Source: Hybos culiciformis
Lineage: Eukaryota > Arthropoda > Insecta > Diptera > Hybotidae
DNA: 64,000 nucleotides
Direction: 5' to 3'
Assembly: GCA_964007475.1 (NCBI GenBank)
Contig: OZ023273.1
Location: 44,765,525-44,829,524, forward strand
Position numbers and translations under genes: made by a program. The notes under the pieces were generated by a model. That model did not search any database and had not been told where the DNA came from. It worked only from the letters and a program-made list of their open reading frames with translations. Shown in pieces: positions 49,601 to 59,434 of this stretch; position 1 is the stretch's first letter; each line of letters begins with the position of its first letter.

Positions 49601-52600
49601 GGCCCAGTTTTCATATGATTATATCAATATTTGTCACAAAAGTTTCAGAAACTCATATTTTTTGTTATTTATTTTTCGCTAGAAAAAACTATAAAAATTA
49701 CAATTTTCTAGTAGGAAATTTTGCTACTATTCATTTGCTATATATTTTTGGACGAGTTATTTTGAAAAAAAAAAAATGCAAGACTTTGAGTACATACTAT
49801 CAGTAAATATTGCAATTTTAGTTATAACATTATAGCTGGTATTTATAGCTGATTTTCCAAAGAATTTGTTTTTCAGTGAGGTACTTAAATTTTAAATAAC
49901 ATTAAGGGGCTGAACATATTTTTTAGGTTCCTTCAATATCATTATACCAATATCATCATTTCGTCAACATCTAAATTAATTGCTTTTCGAATCAACATCT
50001 AAATTAATTGCTTTTTATTGTCAGTAACTTTACGTAGTCGTTTTCTTGCCAGTTTAGTATCTGGCAATATAACCTATTTTATTTGCATATCCAAACTAAA
50101 CTATCTCTACATTGTACATTTTTGTAGAATAACAAATGAAATGGTAAATTAAAATATTATTAAAAACCTGCCCAAAAATATCATTTCTGTAAGTATTTAC
50201 CTTGCTCAGAAACTTATTTTGTATAAAAAATATTTTTGGTAATTATTTGTCCGTAAAAAAAAAATAAAAACTATAATTTCAATGTAGCAACATTTGCTAC
50301 AATGTATTTGTTGCATATTTTGAGCACATATTGCCAGACATAACTCATTTTAAGTTATAATATCTCATATATTTATTGCTGATTATTCACATTTTTTATT
50401 GCAGAAAATATATGGAGAACTGAACTTGATTTTATAACAACAAATCGTGATCGTCTCGTTGTTTTATCATTCATGACATCACCATTCAAAAATACTTCAA
50501 ATGATTACGATACAGACTCAGACGATTTTAATTTTATCGATGATTATAATCGAACATCAGAAGAAAAATATTCAGATTTGTCAGGTGAAGCTCCAAAATC
50601 CAAGACCACAATATACGAGATACCAAATTTCAATGAAAATATCGATGATGAAATAGATGACTATGACGATGACGATGAAGATGATATTCTTGAAATACCT
50701 AAACCCTTCGAAGATTTCGAAATATCTCAAACACCATCTACGACTTCAACAACAACAACGACAACTAAGTCCACAACCACAACAACTACATCAACAACAA
50801 CAATTCCAACATTCACTATCGGCAGTCACCATATAACTTCTCGGCCTGGAAAATCAAAGAAAAATCATGGTCGTAATAGGAAACTTCATAAATCTAAGAG
50901 TTTCGATAGATCATCATCTCGATCAGACGAAATTGACCGAGAGCTTGAACTGAAATCAGATAAAATTGATTTTAGCCGTTTTAATGAATTTGAAATGTCA
51001 ACAGTTTTTGAAGCTAATCCCAATGCAAAAATGCGCCCAACATCATCATTACCAAAGACATCTAAAGAATTTTCTTCCACTGAACAAGAAATTAATCGAA
51101 AATCTAGCTTGAATAATAATAATTTTAATAATAATAATAATAATGTTGCCACAACCAAGGATAGTAATATACACATAGTTAAGCCAGAAATGTTACCAGA
51201 AATTTTACCGTCAACACCAATTTCGAGTAATTCAAAAATTATTGAGATCAAAACTAAAAAAATTAAGAAGAGGATGATCGATGAAGAGCTTCAAGTTGAA
51301 ATTGAACCAGAGTATTTGATATCATTACCTACAAATCAGTCATTACCTCAACCAGCAGAAACTCCAGCTACTGGAAGTATTCCTCGTTTGGATGGTTTTG
51401 CTGGAATATTGCAGAGGTTTTTTGGAGTTGAGAAAGAACTAGATGTAGCCAGCTTTAATCATCCTCCAAGTATGGAGTTTGTAAATTTACTTTTGGGTCT
51501 TATTGTTTGGTCTGTCAGATATCCTGCGGTATTTTGGTCAACTACTAAGCCTTTCGCGGCTATATTTAGTTTACAAATGATTGCTTCATCGTTAGATATA
51601 ATTTTCGGCTACACTGGTGTATCTAACTTATACAAATTGCAGATTGTAAGTGAAGTACTACCAGTACAAAATCCTGGATTAATCTTAAACGCTATTGTTA
51701 CACTATCACTTTATACGCTATCAATTATTTTATTAATTGCTTCTTCACTAATATTATATTTGTATGGTCATGGAAGATTGGCTGCCAGAATGCGTGATCG
51801 TTCTATGATAACGATGAAAACAAGTGAAACTTGGATATATTTCGCTCATTGTGCATCTCTTTGTTTTGTGTTAGCATTAGCAGTTGTGAAAGCTCCCTTA
51901 TTAAATGATCTTAGTGCAACTTACAGAAATAACTTAAATTGTCCAACTTTTGTTTCAGGTGAGTCAATTAAAATTTATATTAAGTTTTATTTTGAATTAA
52001 ATTTGTCTTTATAATGAAACCTATTGAGACAAATAATATTAAAATATGTGAATAAAATACGGTACATATACAATATGCAAAATTAAATTTTATTCATTCA
52101 TAAAGACGATACAATAAAACATTATCTTCCCACAGCTCTAGTTTCAGTAGTTCACCTATTTCTTTGGATTGTTATATGGTTGGGTCTTACAGCGAAGAGA
52201 CGTTGGGCATTCAAACTACCGCCAGCACAACATTATGGTGTTACTAAAGGTGCCACTCAGCCATTGCTGATTGCAACAAGAGGTCATAATACAAGCGTTG
52301 ACAGCACTAGTATGAATAATCAAAAAGGTGGTGGTGGAGGAGCTATTAGCACTGCATCCAGTACCGATTATGTTGAAGATATTTATTGGCCGAAATTAAC
52401 TCCAAGTTCACCAAAACTTAAAGTTACTTTTAATGAAGTGACGAGTACGTCTGATGATGTTCTCTTAATCGACGAACAAGATGACAAGCGGTAAACGAAA
52501 ACGTTGCAGAAATTCACAAAATTCAAAATTATTGTGTTTTTGTTTTTTTATTAATTTCTTGTTTTTTACCTGTAAAACATTTTGCACGTTATTAATTTTG

Positions 52601-55529
52601 TTTTTTCATTTTCATAGTTTTTGTGAATTTGATTTGTTTGATTTTTCGTTTCAATATAATTTATTATAATTTTTTTGTGTGATTTTTATGCACTTATACA
52701 TAATTTATTTAATTCATAATGTTAATAATATAGTTTCTTATAATGCGGAATTTTCACACATATCCATCGAAGATCAATTTTTATTTTCCTTTTACTTCAT
52801 TAATTAATTGAGAGGTTCATTTGAATAAATTTTGATCTGTAACACAAAAGAAAACAAATATAATATATAAAATCATAGACCGTAGTTTTACATATCGCTC
52901 TTAATTCAAGTTAGAAAAAATTTAGTTTTATTCAGTTGCTCAATAAAATTTTATCATATCAACCCTTAGTTTAGAACCAAAAAGAATATTGGTTTTTTTT
53001 TAGAATCTAGTTACTTACAAAGGAATATGGTACATAAATAGTATTTCAATCAATTAAAACAACTTGAGTAAAAACCGCGAACGATAAGATAAGATAAAAT
53101 TTAATAAATTTTTTAAATATTTTATAAAAGACAATATTATTGGAAAAATAGTAGGCACAAAGTATAATAAAGATATACATCCGCCTGTAGTAGAAGCATT
53201 TGACATTATCTGCTGCGTAACATATCTTTTAATTTAATTTTAATTATTTCTTAATAATGAATTATTATATAATAGCAACAATAATGTTGAAAATCTTTGA
53301 TAATTTGAATATAAGTTTTGTGAGATATTTGGAGACTTCGCCTTCGATCTTACTCTGTCAATTATTAAGCTTTAAATTATTCCAAAAATGTTTGCATGTT
53401 CCGCTCCAAAGAGTTAAATTAGAAATAATTAACAACAATACAAACTAAAATATTTTTTGCGTTGATGAAAATGAAAATAACAAAGCCATGCATCCCATTT
53501 TATGCGATCCCAATTTAGTTTATTAATTAAATTTATTAATTTTACCATTTACTAATTAATTCGAAAAATCAATCATTTCATTAACATTCACATCAAAACA
53601 AAATTATAAGATTCCGCTTGTCCGCCTGTTTGAATTAAAATTATTTAAGTTTTTTGTTGTTTGATTTTATTGATAACTAGAAATTTAGTGTAGAATTTGC
53701 TTAAACAGATTAACTCATTATTGCTACAAATTTAGAAAAAAAAAATTACCAACAGTATATGAAACAAAGCATTCTTTGAATTTTAACGAAGAAAAATTTA
53801 TATTATTCATCGACATAAAAAAAAAACTATAAACTAATTATAAACAGACTCAATAAAGTTTTTTACATTTGATTTGACACATAATTTAAAGTTTAAACAT
53901 TTCAATTCAATGCATTGCAATTACCAATCAATGCTTTAACATCATTAAATTTACATTTGTTTTATTAAAACATTTAGTCTCCAAATTTCATATTTTAAAG
54001 TTAATGACCTTATGTCTAATGTTTTCTGTTTAAGCGTCATTTTAGAATCTATTGATCACATCAAAATATAAAAAAAATAATTGAGAACCAATAATTATTG
54101 TATTTTTGTTTAGCAATACGACCCGTGGAACCACGTTATGTGTTACCAGTGCTACGGGGGAAATTGATGAAGGAGACTACGCTACGTTAAGAAGCTGCCC
54201 AGGTGGAGGGGGACCAATAGGAGGATCAGCTAGCACAGTTCTACGTTTAACTGAATATGATGAATTACCTCCTCCACCTGCACAATTATTGAAGCCTCCA
54301 TCTCGAAATGGCAGTACAGGAGATCTATTGGAAGATAATACTTCTGAGGAAGGAAAATTATTGGCATGTGTACGTGATGATAGTGTAACATATGCATCAA
54401 CGCGAGACCTTGAGCCTCCTCGTCTTCCACCTCAGTCAATGAGATCTCCATTAGCGCAACCAGAAAATATGCAATTACCGCCATCGCCAATTGAAGAACA
54501 GCATTTGCAAGATCTCCTTCAACAAACTAATCATCCACAAAGCCACTACCAAAACCATCAACAGCTTATGAGTCATATGGCTCCAGTGACTGTAACAGTG
54601 CACACACATGAAATTCATGTGAGTAATTTTTAAACAAAAACAAATACTTGTAAAAAACTTCCCAGTAATATTTAGAAATAAAACTAGTAAAATAACTTAA
54701 AAATTTCACTCTCATGTAGATGCCAACTGGCTCAGCTCGCTTACGACGTGCCGATTCCGGTGTTCCAAATGAAGCACTAACGCCTCGAAGTGATACAACA
54801 TCTACAACCGAGAGCACAACCTCTCCTCCCGAGCGTGCTCCATCAGAATCATCAAGTGGGGTACATTCGGGTGAAGAGCGTGAAGAAGTTGTTATTCGCC
54901 CACGTTCGGTTAATAAACCTCCAGCTAAATTACCACAACCAGCTATCGAAGAAGAACCATACGGGCGGTCCACAAACATGAAAATGTCTAGTTTTAATAA
55001 TGATGGTAAAAACAATAATAGTCCATTGATGACCAGCAGTAGTGCTACACTGCCTTTAACAAGAACCGTTCCAGATCAACGTATTGACTATTCGCAAGTT
55101 TGTAATACAATGCCATTACCAATGAACTGTCATCAGTCAGCTGCTTTGGCAGCTGGAGGATCAGCTTCAATGTCCAATTCTCACTATAAATCGCAGATTT
55201 ATTCACCGTTGACATCAAACTCCAAATTGAATCATGATTTTCAGCAGCAACAAAATCAACAACAACATGTTCCTCAACATACAACTCTGCCTAATGGGGT
55301 GAGGTATTCAAATCCGCTATTCTTAAAGCGGCTCCCTCACGTTACCAAAGGTGACTCAATATATGGGCACTTGGGGTATGGTTCAGGCCATCATACATTC
55401 TCAAAATTATTACAAGATCCATTACATAGCCTAGCACACAAAACAATACCAGAAGACCGTGACTCCGCCAATTATTCAATGTCATCTGAACCAGATTGTA
55501 TGTACATTAATGCTCATCAGGTTAACTGA
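37219..55529 (+). CDS. tinc: tincar: multi-pass transmembrane protein (seven coding exons)
   Basis: Joining 37219-37681, 40212-40327, 43291-43522, 50405-51958, 52136-52490, 54114-54618 and 54720-55529 gives 4035 nt, a 1344-residue protein plus stop. All introns are GT-AG with matching phases. I see eight hydrophobic segments at about residues 129-149, 171-192, 239-260, 628-648, 654-673, 697-724, 746-769 and 790-806. A ~365-residue hydrophilic loop separates segments 3 and 4, and a ~540-residue Ser/Pro/Gln-rich tail follows segment 8. Eight membrane spans and the sequences around them match my recollection of Drosophila tincar, which is known for expression in tinman-positive heart cells and in eye/neural tissue; its biochemical role is not established. 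The ATG at 37219 is chosen because it opens the exon frame ahead of the first membrane segment. Transposons lie in introns 1 and 3 but disturb no exon. Confidence 0.9.
38085..39968 (+). CDS. Partial RT-RNase H polyprotein of a non-LTR retrotransposon (627 codons)
   Basis: The frame is open from the ATG in the target-site duplication to a TAG at 39966. Visible parts are: C-terminal part of the reverse transcriptase with TPQGG (57-61) and YADD (89-92, catalytic Asp pair); thumb-like region to about 300; RNase H (about 349-475) with Asp355 (FTDGS), Glu390 (QAE), Asp416 (SDS), and Asp468 in NERADELAKEG; and a C-terminal zinc-knuckle-like motif, C568-X2-C571-X10-H582-X4-C587. The endonuclease and the RT part up to motif A are missing, so it cannot retrotranspose alone. 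RT plus RNase H in this order points to the I/LOA/Jockey-like group; the family is not pinned down. The first few residues are encoded by host DNA, so the ATG is fortuitous and expression is doubtful. Confidence 0.85.
   Translation: MLLSIINNNVSVRSIQEALNQADVGALSHWIGNMLRTREVHADFGSCHVIRGVRRGTPQGGVLSPLLWLLVMNAVLVRLHEEGIEAVAYADDLAILISGKYLPTISEIMERALDIVTRWAKGCGLNVNPNKTELMLFTTRTKLPCFTLPKLEGKTLNLASRVKYLGIVLDPKLNWKLSIEERVKKACVAFYSCKRMIGNKWGLKPHMVLWMYSAVVRPILTYGALVWWPAVDRAYVRTKLGRLQRSACVSITGALRSAPTDALNVLLNLLPLDIYVKYLASCSAVRLQESENWFSKPYGHSRILGDIARKVTYTRTDYSIPRIELEKSFQVIIPKRREWRANNILEGIDLVVFTDGSKMDCGVGAGVYSEGINVAQSYRLPDRSSIFQAEILAIWKACCLIGDIGPDVHKVAIASDSQAAIMALDSPVVTSKLVKKCSEQLYQLAGRYDVYLHWVPGHSDVQGNERADELAKEGTKLDDSTIELVHPALSTVKRDIYQHFLSQANSRWRALSTCNTAKKTWPIYDYKRTQEILKMSRKDISRITAIYTGHWAVGVHAARLGIPFNRSCRSCGIESEKETLVHFICKCPALASSRNSTLGGFLLEDVDVLAIAKPRDVVKFLDTTGWI
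38098..40086 (+). mobile_element. 5'-truncated non-LTR retrotransposon (LINE) in tinc intron 1
   Basis: The insertion is bounded by identical 13-bp direct repeats ATGCTATTATCAA (38085-38097 and 40087-40099). It is inserted in the same orientation as tinc. Its GC content is visibly far above the flanks. The 3' end is a short tail of tandem CCAA/CAAC units (about 40072-40086) rather than poly-A, as in several I-like clades. Truncation falls just after RT motif A, so the copy is dead-on-arrival. The perfect target duplication and the uninterrupted 627-codon frame imply a recent insertion. Confidence 0.92.
40212..40327 (+). CDS. tinc: tinc coding exon 2 (completes residue 155, through 193)
   Basis: The acceptor CTTTCAACTAG precedes GT, which completes a Gly codon with the last G of exon 1. 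The exon carries CSLIQWKIEPVAELN and the second membrane segment (IQIVLCGVVFIILPLFFASA, about 171-190). It ends in phase 0 at TTCAAG|GTAAGT. Confidence 0.88.
40328..43290 (+). other. tinc: tinc intron 2
   Basis: 2963 bp, GTAAGT...AAACAG, phase 0. AT-rich with no recognisable element; the 60-codon frame at 41613-41795 is low-complexity. Confidence 0.8.
43291..43522 (+). CDS. tinc: tinc coding exon 3 (residues 194-270 and first base of 271)
   Basis: It starts VGNLANDGIKLGS and continues through a hydrophilic stretch to the third membrane segment (TAAFLHILIALCLLLPRLLL, about 239-258). It ends in phase 1 at CCCAGAG|GTAAGC. The frame read through the donor soon meets a stop, which supports the junction. 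Confidence 0.88.
45700..45905 (+). repeat. Relic of an interspersed repeat in tinc intron 3
   Basis: This GC-richer patch contains CGTCCGATTGAAATGAAATT, GCACATCGACTCG, GGTGACAATGCA and AAAATTTCAGCTCG. The last piece is shared with the repeat block near 10305, and CGTCCGATTnnAAT-like strings recur in the 46921 tandem repeat. I infer an old dispersed repeat of unknown class. Confidence 0.4.
46731..46920 (+). repeat. Repeat leader with two copies of a TTCTTGTCTGTTTGT motif
   Basis: CTTTCTTGTCTGTTTGTCTG with CCACGAAATTTT (46736-46767) and GTTTCTTGTCTGTTTGTGTG with CCGCGAAATTTT (46880-46911) are direct copies about 144 bp apart. They lead into the ~121-bp tandem array and probably form its upstream, diverged part. 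Confidence 0.5.
47254..48027 (+). mobile_element. Degenerate hAT element, 774 bp, with 8-bp target duplication
   Basis: Terminal inverted repeats TAGGGTTTCTAA and TTAGAAACCCTA are bounded by identical 8-bp repeats GTCCCTAC (47246-47253 and 48028-48035). Subterminal regions are built of ATCCGGAT / TATCCGGATA palindromes at both ends. The interior keeps a remnant of a hAT transposase C-terminus (47462-47743). The length suggests an internally deleted derivative of a larger element. It inserted into the third unit of the 121-bp tandem array, so it is younger than the array. Confidence 0.92.
47462..47743 (+). pseudogene. hAT transposase C-terminal remnant
   Basis: One frame is open from 47462 to 47743 apart from a TAA at 47621. 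It has an acidic, Ser-rich segment, then ALLTIKPTSSATEHVFS (47654-47704), which resembles the conserved start of the hAT dimerisation domain (family pattern LL-x-I-x-PTS-x-x-x-ER-x-FS). The usual Arg after Glu is His here. The following AGxxxTxxRxxL part is absent and the frame ends at a TAA at 47741-47743. No N-terminal zinc finger or catalytic DDE region is present, so it is non-functional. Confidence 0.7.
48183..48482. repeat. Long inverted repeat (foldback), arms about 146 bp, in tinc intron 3
   Basis: The arms (48183-48328 and 48335-48482) are almost fully complementary with a minimal loop of about 6 nt. Shared blocks include AAAACCACGTTTTTTAATTG (one mismatch), CAGAGGATTGTGGA, ATACTTGAAACTGATTACAA and GGGGCGCATT. 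The ends carry ACTAAAT/ATTTAGT, and no clear target duplication is visible. It has no coding capacity and looks like a foldback MITE. Being inside a tinc intron, it would be transcribed with the gene. Confidence 0.88.
50405..51958 (+). CDS. tinc: tinc coding exon 4 (completes residue 271, through 788)
   Basis: The acceptor TTTTTTATTGCAG is followed by AA, which completes a Glu codon with exon 3, then NIWRTELDFITTNRDRLVVL. It encodes the long loop: an acidic stretch (NIDDEIDDYDDDDEDD, about 349-364), a Thr-rich run (about 381-403), a Lys/Ser-rich part and an Asn run (about 507-517). Membrane segments 4-7 follow (628-769), including a Gly/Arg-rich turn (YGHGRLAARMRDR) between 6 and 7. It ends in phase 1 at TTTCAG|GTGAGT. 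Confidence 0.88.
51959..52135 (+). other. tinc: tinc intron 4
   Basis: 177 bp, GTGAGT...CCACAG, phase 1. The read-through frame stops 18 codons on, supporting the junction. Confidence 0.85.
52136..52490 (+). CDS. tinc: tinc coding exon 5 (residues 789-906 and two bases of 907)
   Basis: CT completes an Ala codon with exon 4. It encodes the last membrane segment (LVSVVHLFLWIVIWLGLT, about 790-807) and then the start of the tail (AKRRWAFKLPPAQHYGV), whose positive charges suggest a cytoplasmic side. A Gly run and a VEDIYWPKLTPSSPKLKVTF segment follow. It ends in phase 2 at AAGCG|GTAAAC; the donor contains an in-frame TAA. Confidence 0.88.
52491..54113 (+). other. tinc: tinc intron 5
   Basis: 1623 bp, GTAAAC...TGTTTAG, phase 2. 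It holds three head-to-tail GATAA motifs (53083-53097) and otherwise AT-rich sequence. Confidence 0.82.
54114..54618 (+). CDS. tinc: tinc coding exon 6 (completes residue 907, through 1075)
   Basis: C completes an Arg codon with exon 5, then NTTRGTTLCVTSATGEIDEG. It is Pro-, Gln- and Ser-rich (for example DELPPPPAQLLKPPSRNGS) with several acidic patches. It ends in phase 0 at GAAATTCAT|GTGAGT. The apparent start a few codons upstream of the acceptor is only a TTG in intron sequence. Confidence 0.85.
54619..54719 (+). other. tinc: tinc intron 6
   Basis: 101 bp, GTGAGT...ATGTAG, phase 0. Read-through stops after five codons. Confidence 0.82.
54720..55529 (+). CDS. tinc: tinc coding exon 7 (residues 1076-1344, stop)
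   Basis: It starts MPTGSARLRRADSGVPNEAL and carries a Thr/Ser-rich acidic run (TTSTTESTTSPPERAPSESS), a Gln run and a C-terminus ending SEPDCMYINAHQVN before TGA (55527-55529). The ATG at 54720 is internal, directly after the acceptor. Short minus-strand frames across this exon are shadows. Confidence 0.87.
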   Translation: MPTGSARLRRADSGVPNEALTPRSDTTSTTESTTSPPERAPSESSSGVHSGEEREEVVIRPRSVNKPPAKLPQPAIEEEPYGRSTNMKMSSFNNDGKNNNSPLMTSSSATLPLTRTVPDQRIDYSQVCNTMPLPMNCHQSAALAAGGSASMSNSHYKSQIYSPLTSNSKLNHDFQQQQNQQQHVPQHTTLPNGVRYSNPLFLKRLPHVTKGDSIYGHLGYGSGHHTFSKLLQDPLHSLAHKTIPEDRDSANYSMSSEPDCMYINAHQVN

Positions 55530-56500
55530 AATTCAATAAAATGGAGTTTCAAAAATTCATTGATCACAAGATAAAAAGTTATTAGGCTTAAAATTTAATA
55601 ATTGATTACTCCAACGAGAAAAAGAAACAACAAAAGTGGATCATCTTTTTTTGGAGAGATAATACTGAAGAAGGCGCACAATTTTTTTTCCTTGAAAAAA
55701 TAAATTAGCTTAATATATTTAGTTTAAAAGATGTAAATTTGTGTATACATTTTTTTTTAAGTAGATTAGCTATAGAAAAATATTTCTTTTTTAATCATTA
55801 AGAAATTAAATTATTGATAAATTTTAGAAAATCATTTAAAAATAGCCAGAAAATTACGCTTACATTTTTTTGAGTTGCCATTTACATGAGTATGCTAAAA
55901 GCGAATACATTTCCATTTTCCTTATTTAAAAAAAATGTACCCATTTACAAAATATATCAACACAAAAAAATTATGTAATTTATTTTTTATGAGTTTAGGT
56001 GAAAGTAAGTACATTAATACATTTTCCAACTTAATTTTTTCTTTCTAAATGAATTAAATTTCTAATCAAAATTAAAAACTAAAATATAATATCAGTGTAA
56101 TTTAAAACTAAAAAATTACAGACTAAAAGAAGAAACTACTGTTCTTAACATACTATATATATATTCTTAAAATTCTACCTACATTTGTTTTGACAACCCG
56201 AGCAATATAAGCATTATTAAGTATCAACTAACCGAATAACTTACTTTTTTTTTGTCGATGGTTTTCCCCAAAAATTTTATACAGTTTCCTAAACATGTAA
56301 TTTATTTTTTTTGCTAAAAAATAATAAAATATTGGCATTAACTTTATAAAAATAAAAATATTTGTCAAGTTGAAACATAATAGCTCCACCGAATGGTCCA
56401 AAGAAAAGAAAAGAATTTCAAAAAAAAAAAAATAATAATAATAATTAATATATAATCTGATATGACTATAAAATAGAGGTATATAAAATATTAGTTGAAT
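55530..56500 (+). other. tinc: tinc 3' UTR (extent uncertain)
   Basis: The sequence after the stop is non-coding and AT-rich. An AATAAA at 55535-55540 is only a few bases after the stop, so it is probably too close to be the main signal; other AATAAA-type motifs follow (for example near 55698). The real polyadenylation site cannot be fixed from AT-rich sequence. Confidence 0.45.
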
Positions 56501-59019
56501 CAAATAATTCCCTTAGGACTTAATTACATTCATCATCATCAGCAAGCATCAAAATCATCTACATTTCATAATACATCAATCATGAAAATAGAAATATTTA
56601 TTAAAAACTTTTAAGAAGAAATGAAAAAAATCTCTGTATATAGGAAAAAAATATTTTTCCCTATAATAAAAATTAAAAGAAATAATATTATAATAAAAAA
56701 TAAAGGTAAGTAAGTCATAATATTAAATAATTTTTATACCCAACCCTATCATTAGATATTAATTAATTATAACATTTTAATATTAAACAAAAAAAAAAGT
56801 ATAATGTTATGTCCCTGCATTATTCGGTTCCTGATAATGGGGATCAGAAATAGTTTAAAATTTCAGTTATTTAATTAATTATTTCTTAATGTCATCAAGT
56901 CATCATTATACAACATAAATATAGCATTCTCACATCCATGTAAATGTCATTGTAATAAAGACTGTAGATATTTGCTAAATCACCTTCACATTTTCTAAAA
57001 AATAATGTTTTGGGACTAAGAAAATTAAATTCTCTCTAATAGAATATACAAAAGAAATAATTAAAGGGAAAATTAAAAATGAACTTATACTTTAAGAAAA
57101 ACATTAAGAAAATTATTATGTACACAAATCAAATAGATAATAAATAATAATTAATTTGTATTACCTTAACTCAAGTCAAATTTTATTATTTCACTGACTT
57201 ATTTGTGATTTGCTGCAACCTAGCTGAATATTACAGTATTATTCTTATTTTATTTTGATTGTATTAATATAATTTTTTTTCTTTTTCTTTTGTTATGTTC
57301 TTAAGATACCAGATGTGTAGGTTCATATTTGTCTAATTAATAAACTTATCATATAATTTGAAAATTAATATAACTCTAGTGCTTGCAATCTTTCCGAAGT
57401 ATACTTTTCAAACATCCAGTTAGTATGCAAACATTTCGTAGGATTCATAAAGTACCTTTTGGAGAAAGTTAAAATGAATATTTGTATATGTTTCACTGTT
57501 TTCATAACATACATAATTACATGTAAAAAATTGTAAAGAAAGATAGATTGTTACATAAAATCTGTGATTAGAATTAAACGGATAGACAACTCAACTTTGT
57601 ATTTAATCAACACCTTTGTATTTGAAGATGTTGTTCACCCTGTGATAAGATATAAGTAACATCCATCTTTACGTCATTAATTCATTATACATATTTATTA
57701 TTTTTAAAGATAATTAGAAATACGCAATAATATAAATTATTTTACAAAAATAGCAGAAACACATTAATTAAAAGTGATTAATTTTTTTTTAATAATATCA
57801 AAAAATATTTCACAAATAAATTTATATTAAATTTGTGTACATAATATAAATCATACAATGATAAAAAAAAATATACATACACTCTGTGACAGCAATGAAT
57901 ATTAACACAAATGATTAGAAATTATAAGGACTTGAAACAGGACAATATCATTTTAGATAAAAAGGAGTACATAAGGAAAAAAATTCATAATCATAAAGTT
58001 TACATTAATAATTTTATAAATCGTCACGATAAAAACATAGCTTAAATATCTGAGCTTTATATTTAATATCCTAACAAAAAAAATTAAATTGCTTTATTCC
58101 AAACTATAAAAAAAAAATAATTCTTGCTGATAAATAAATGTCCTTATTTTTTTTTTCTTTTTTTTCTTAAGAGAAAAGTTTTTATTGAATATACATAATA
58201 GTAACATTATTTAATTATTATTATAATATAAATAACATTTATATTTTTTATATTGAGACTGATTAGAAAATATTCTCAAAAAAATTATAATTTTATTTTA
58301 TCCCGAAAGCATTTTAACATTCACTCTCATCAAAAAAAAAAAATATTTAAAAAAACGTTCATCCATATCATAAAAATATAAAAGCATAATATTTTATATA
58401 AATTATATTAAAAAAAAAACTAATAATATTTATATATATACGACAAATGCGATATAAATTAAACATAAAATTGTAAAATAATGTATTTTTTTTTACTTAA
58501 ATTATTAAAAATTTACTTTGAAATATAAAAATTATTATATGTAAATTATTTTTATTAAGACAAACACAGCCCAATGAGTAGAATAAATAAAAATTTCATA
58601 ATATATTTTAAATATTTGAATTTTAAAAAAAATAAAGTTTATAAGTCATTTCTTGTTTAACTTAAAAAATAAGAGAAAATCTATAATTACATATTCGGTT
58701 ATTCTTTTAATTGACAATTTGTAAAATATTAATCTCTAATTATTTGAAAATTCGATAAGAAACCTTAATCAGAAAAAAGAGAAATGACTTACACATATCT
58801 AAAATGTATAAATTACTTGAAATATTGTAAATTTTTTTTTTCATACTAAAAAATACTGAGAATAGATAACCACTGCATTTGAAAATTAAGATTGTTTCAT
58901 ATTTTAAAGGCTTTTTATAAAATTTAGAAATTCTAAAATACTATTGACGTGATCCTAGTTCAAATTGTGTCTAGAAAGGTTTTTATCAATGTTTTATTCA
59001 AAAGAACTTGTTTATAAAC
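56501..59019. other. AT-rich non-coding DNA
   Basis: I see no gene or recognisable repeat. It may include the far end of the tinc 3' UTR. Confidence 0.5.
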
Positions 59020-59434
59020 CATATCGTCCCCTCAGATCAGAACTATTCTAAGCCCATTTTTTTCAAAAACGGTTTTATTTACTTATTAGCTAGTCAGTAC
59101 GTGTTTCTGATGTGTGTGCAAAAACACGTTTTTGTTTAAATTGTTTTTCGTGTTCAAAACATAGGTAAGTACAAAATAATCCTATGCCAACATATTTTTT
59201 TTTTACTGGAAAAATCATTGTATGTCCACTTATTTGAAATTTAATTAGTTCTGAAACACGGTATTTCACCCATTGCCCCTCTCAAAATGATTGAAAAATG
59301 ATATAATTGTAGAATAAACTTTTTGGCATACATCACTTTTTTAAACAAAGAAACAGTTTTTAATCTTAAAATAGCTCTCCTGTAAAATTTTAAATTTAGG
59401 ACTTAGAATAGTTCTGATCTGAGAGGACGATATG
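59020..59434. mobile_element. Non-autonomous element with 36-bp terminal inverted repeats, 415 bp
   Basis: The left end (59020-59055) and right end (59398-59434) match in inverted orientation over about 36 bp with few mismatches. Shared blocks are CATATCGTCC, CTCAGATCAGAACTATTCTA and the AAG/CTT that follows. The interior has no recognised coding sequence. No direct target duplication is evident outside the repeats, so the superfamily is undetermined. Confidence 0.75.

Larger units (their letters stand above)
43523..50404 (+). other. tinc: tinc intron 3
   Basis: 6882 bp, GTAAGC...TTGCAG, phase 1, the longest intron between coding exons. Its repeat-bearing part (45700-48482) is described separately. 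The rest is plain AT-rich sequence; the 63-codon frame at 49615-49806 is not convincing. Confidence 0.8.

Noticed and set aside
50886..51251. 121-codon minus-strand frame
   Set aside because: It is the antisense shadow of tinc exon 4, where splice phases and membrane segments support the plus strand.
54230..55284. Several minus-strand and alternate plus-strand frames over tinc exons 6 and 7
   Set aside because: Shadows of the coding frame; none has consistent splice phases or recognisable content.
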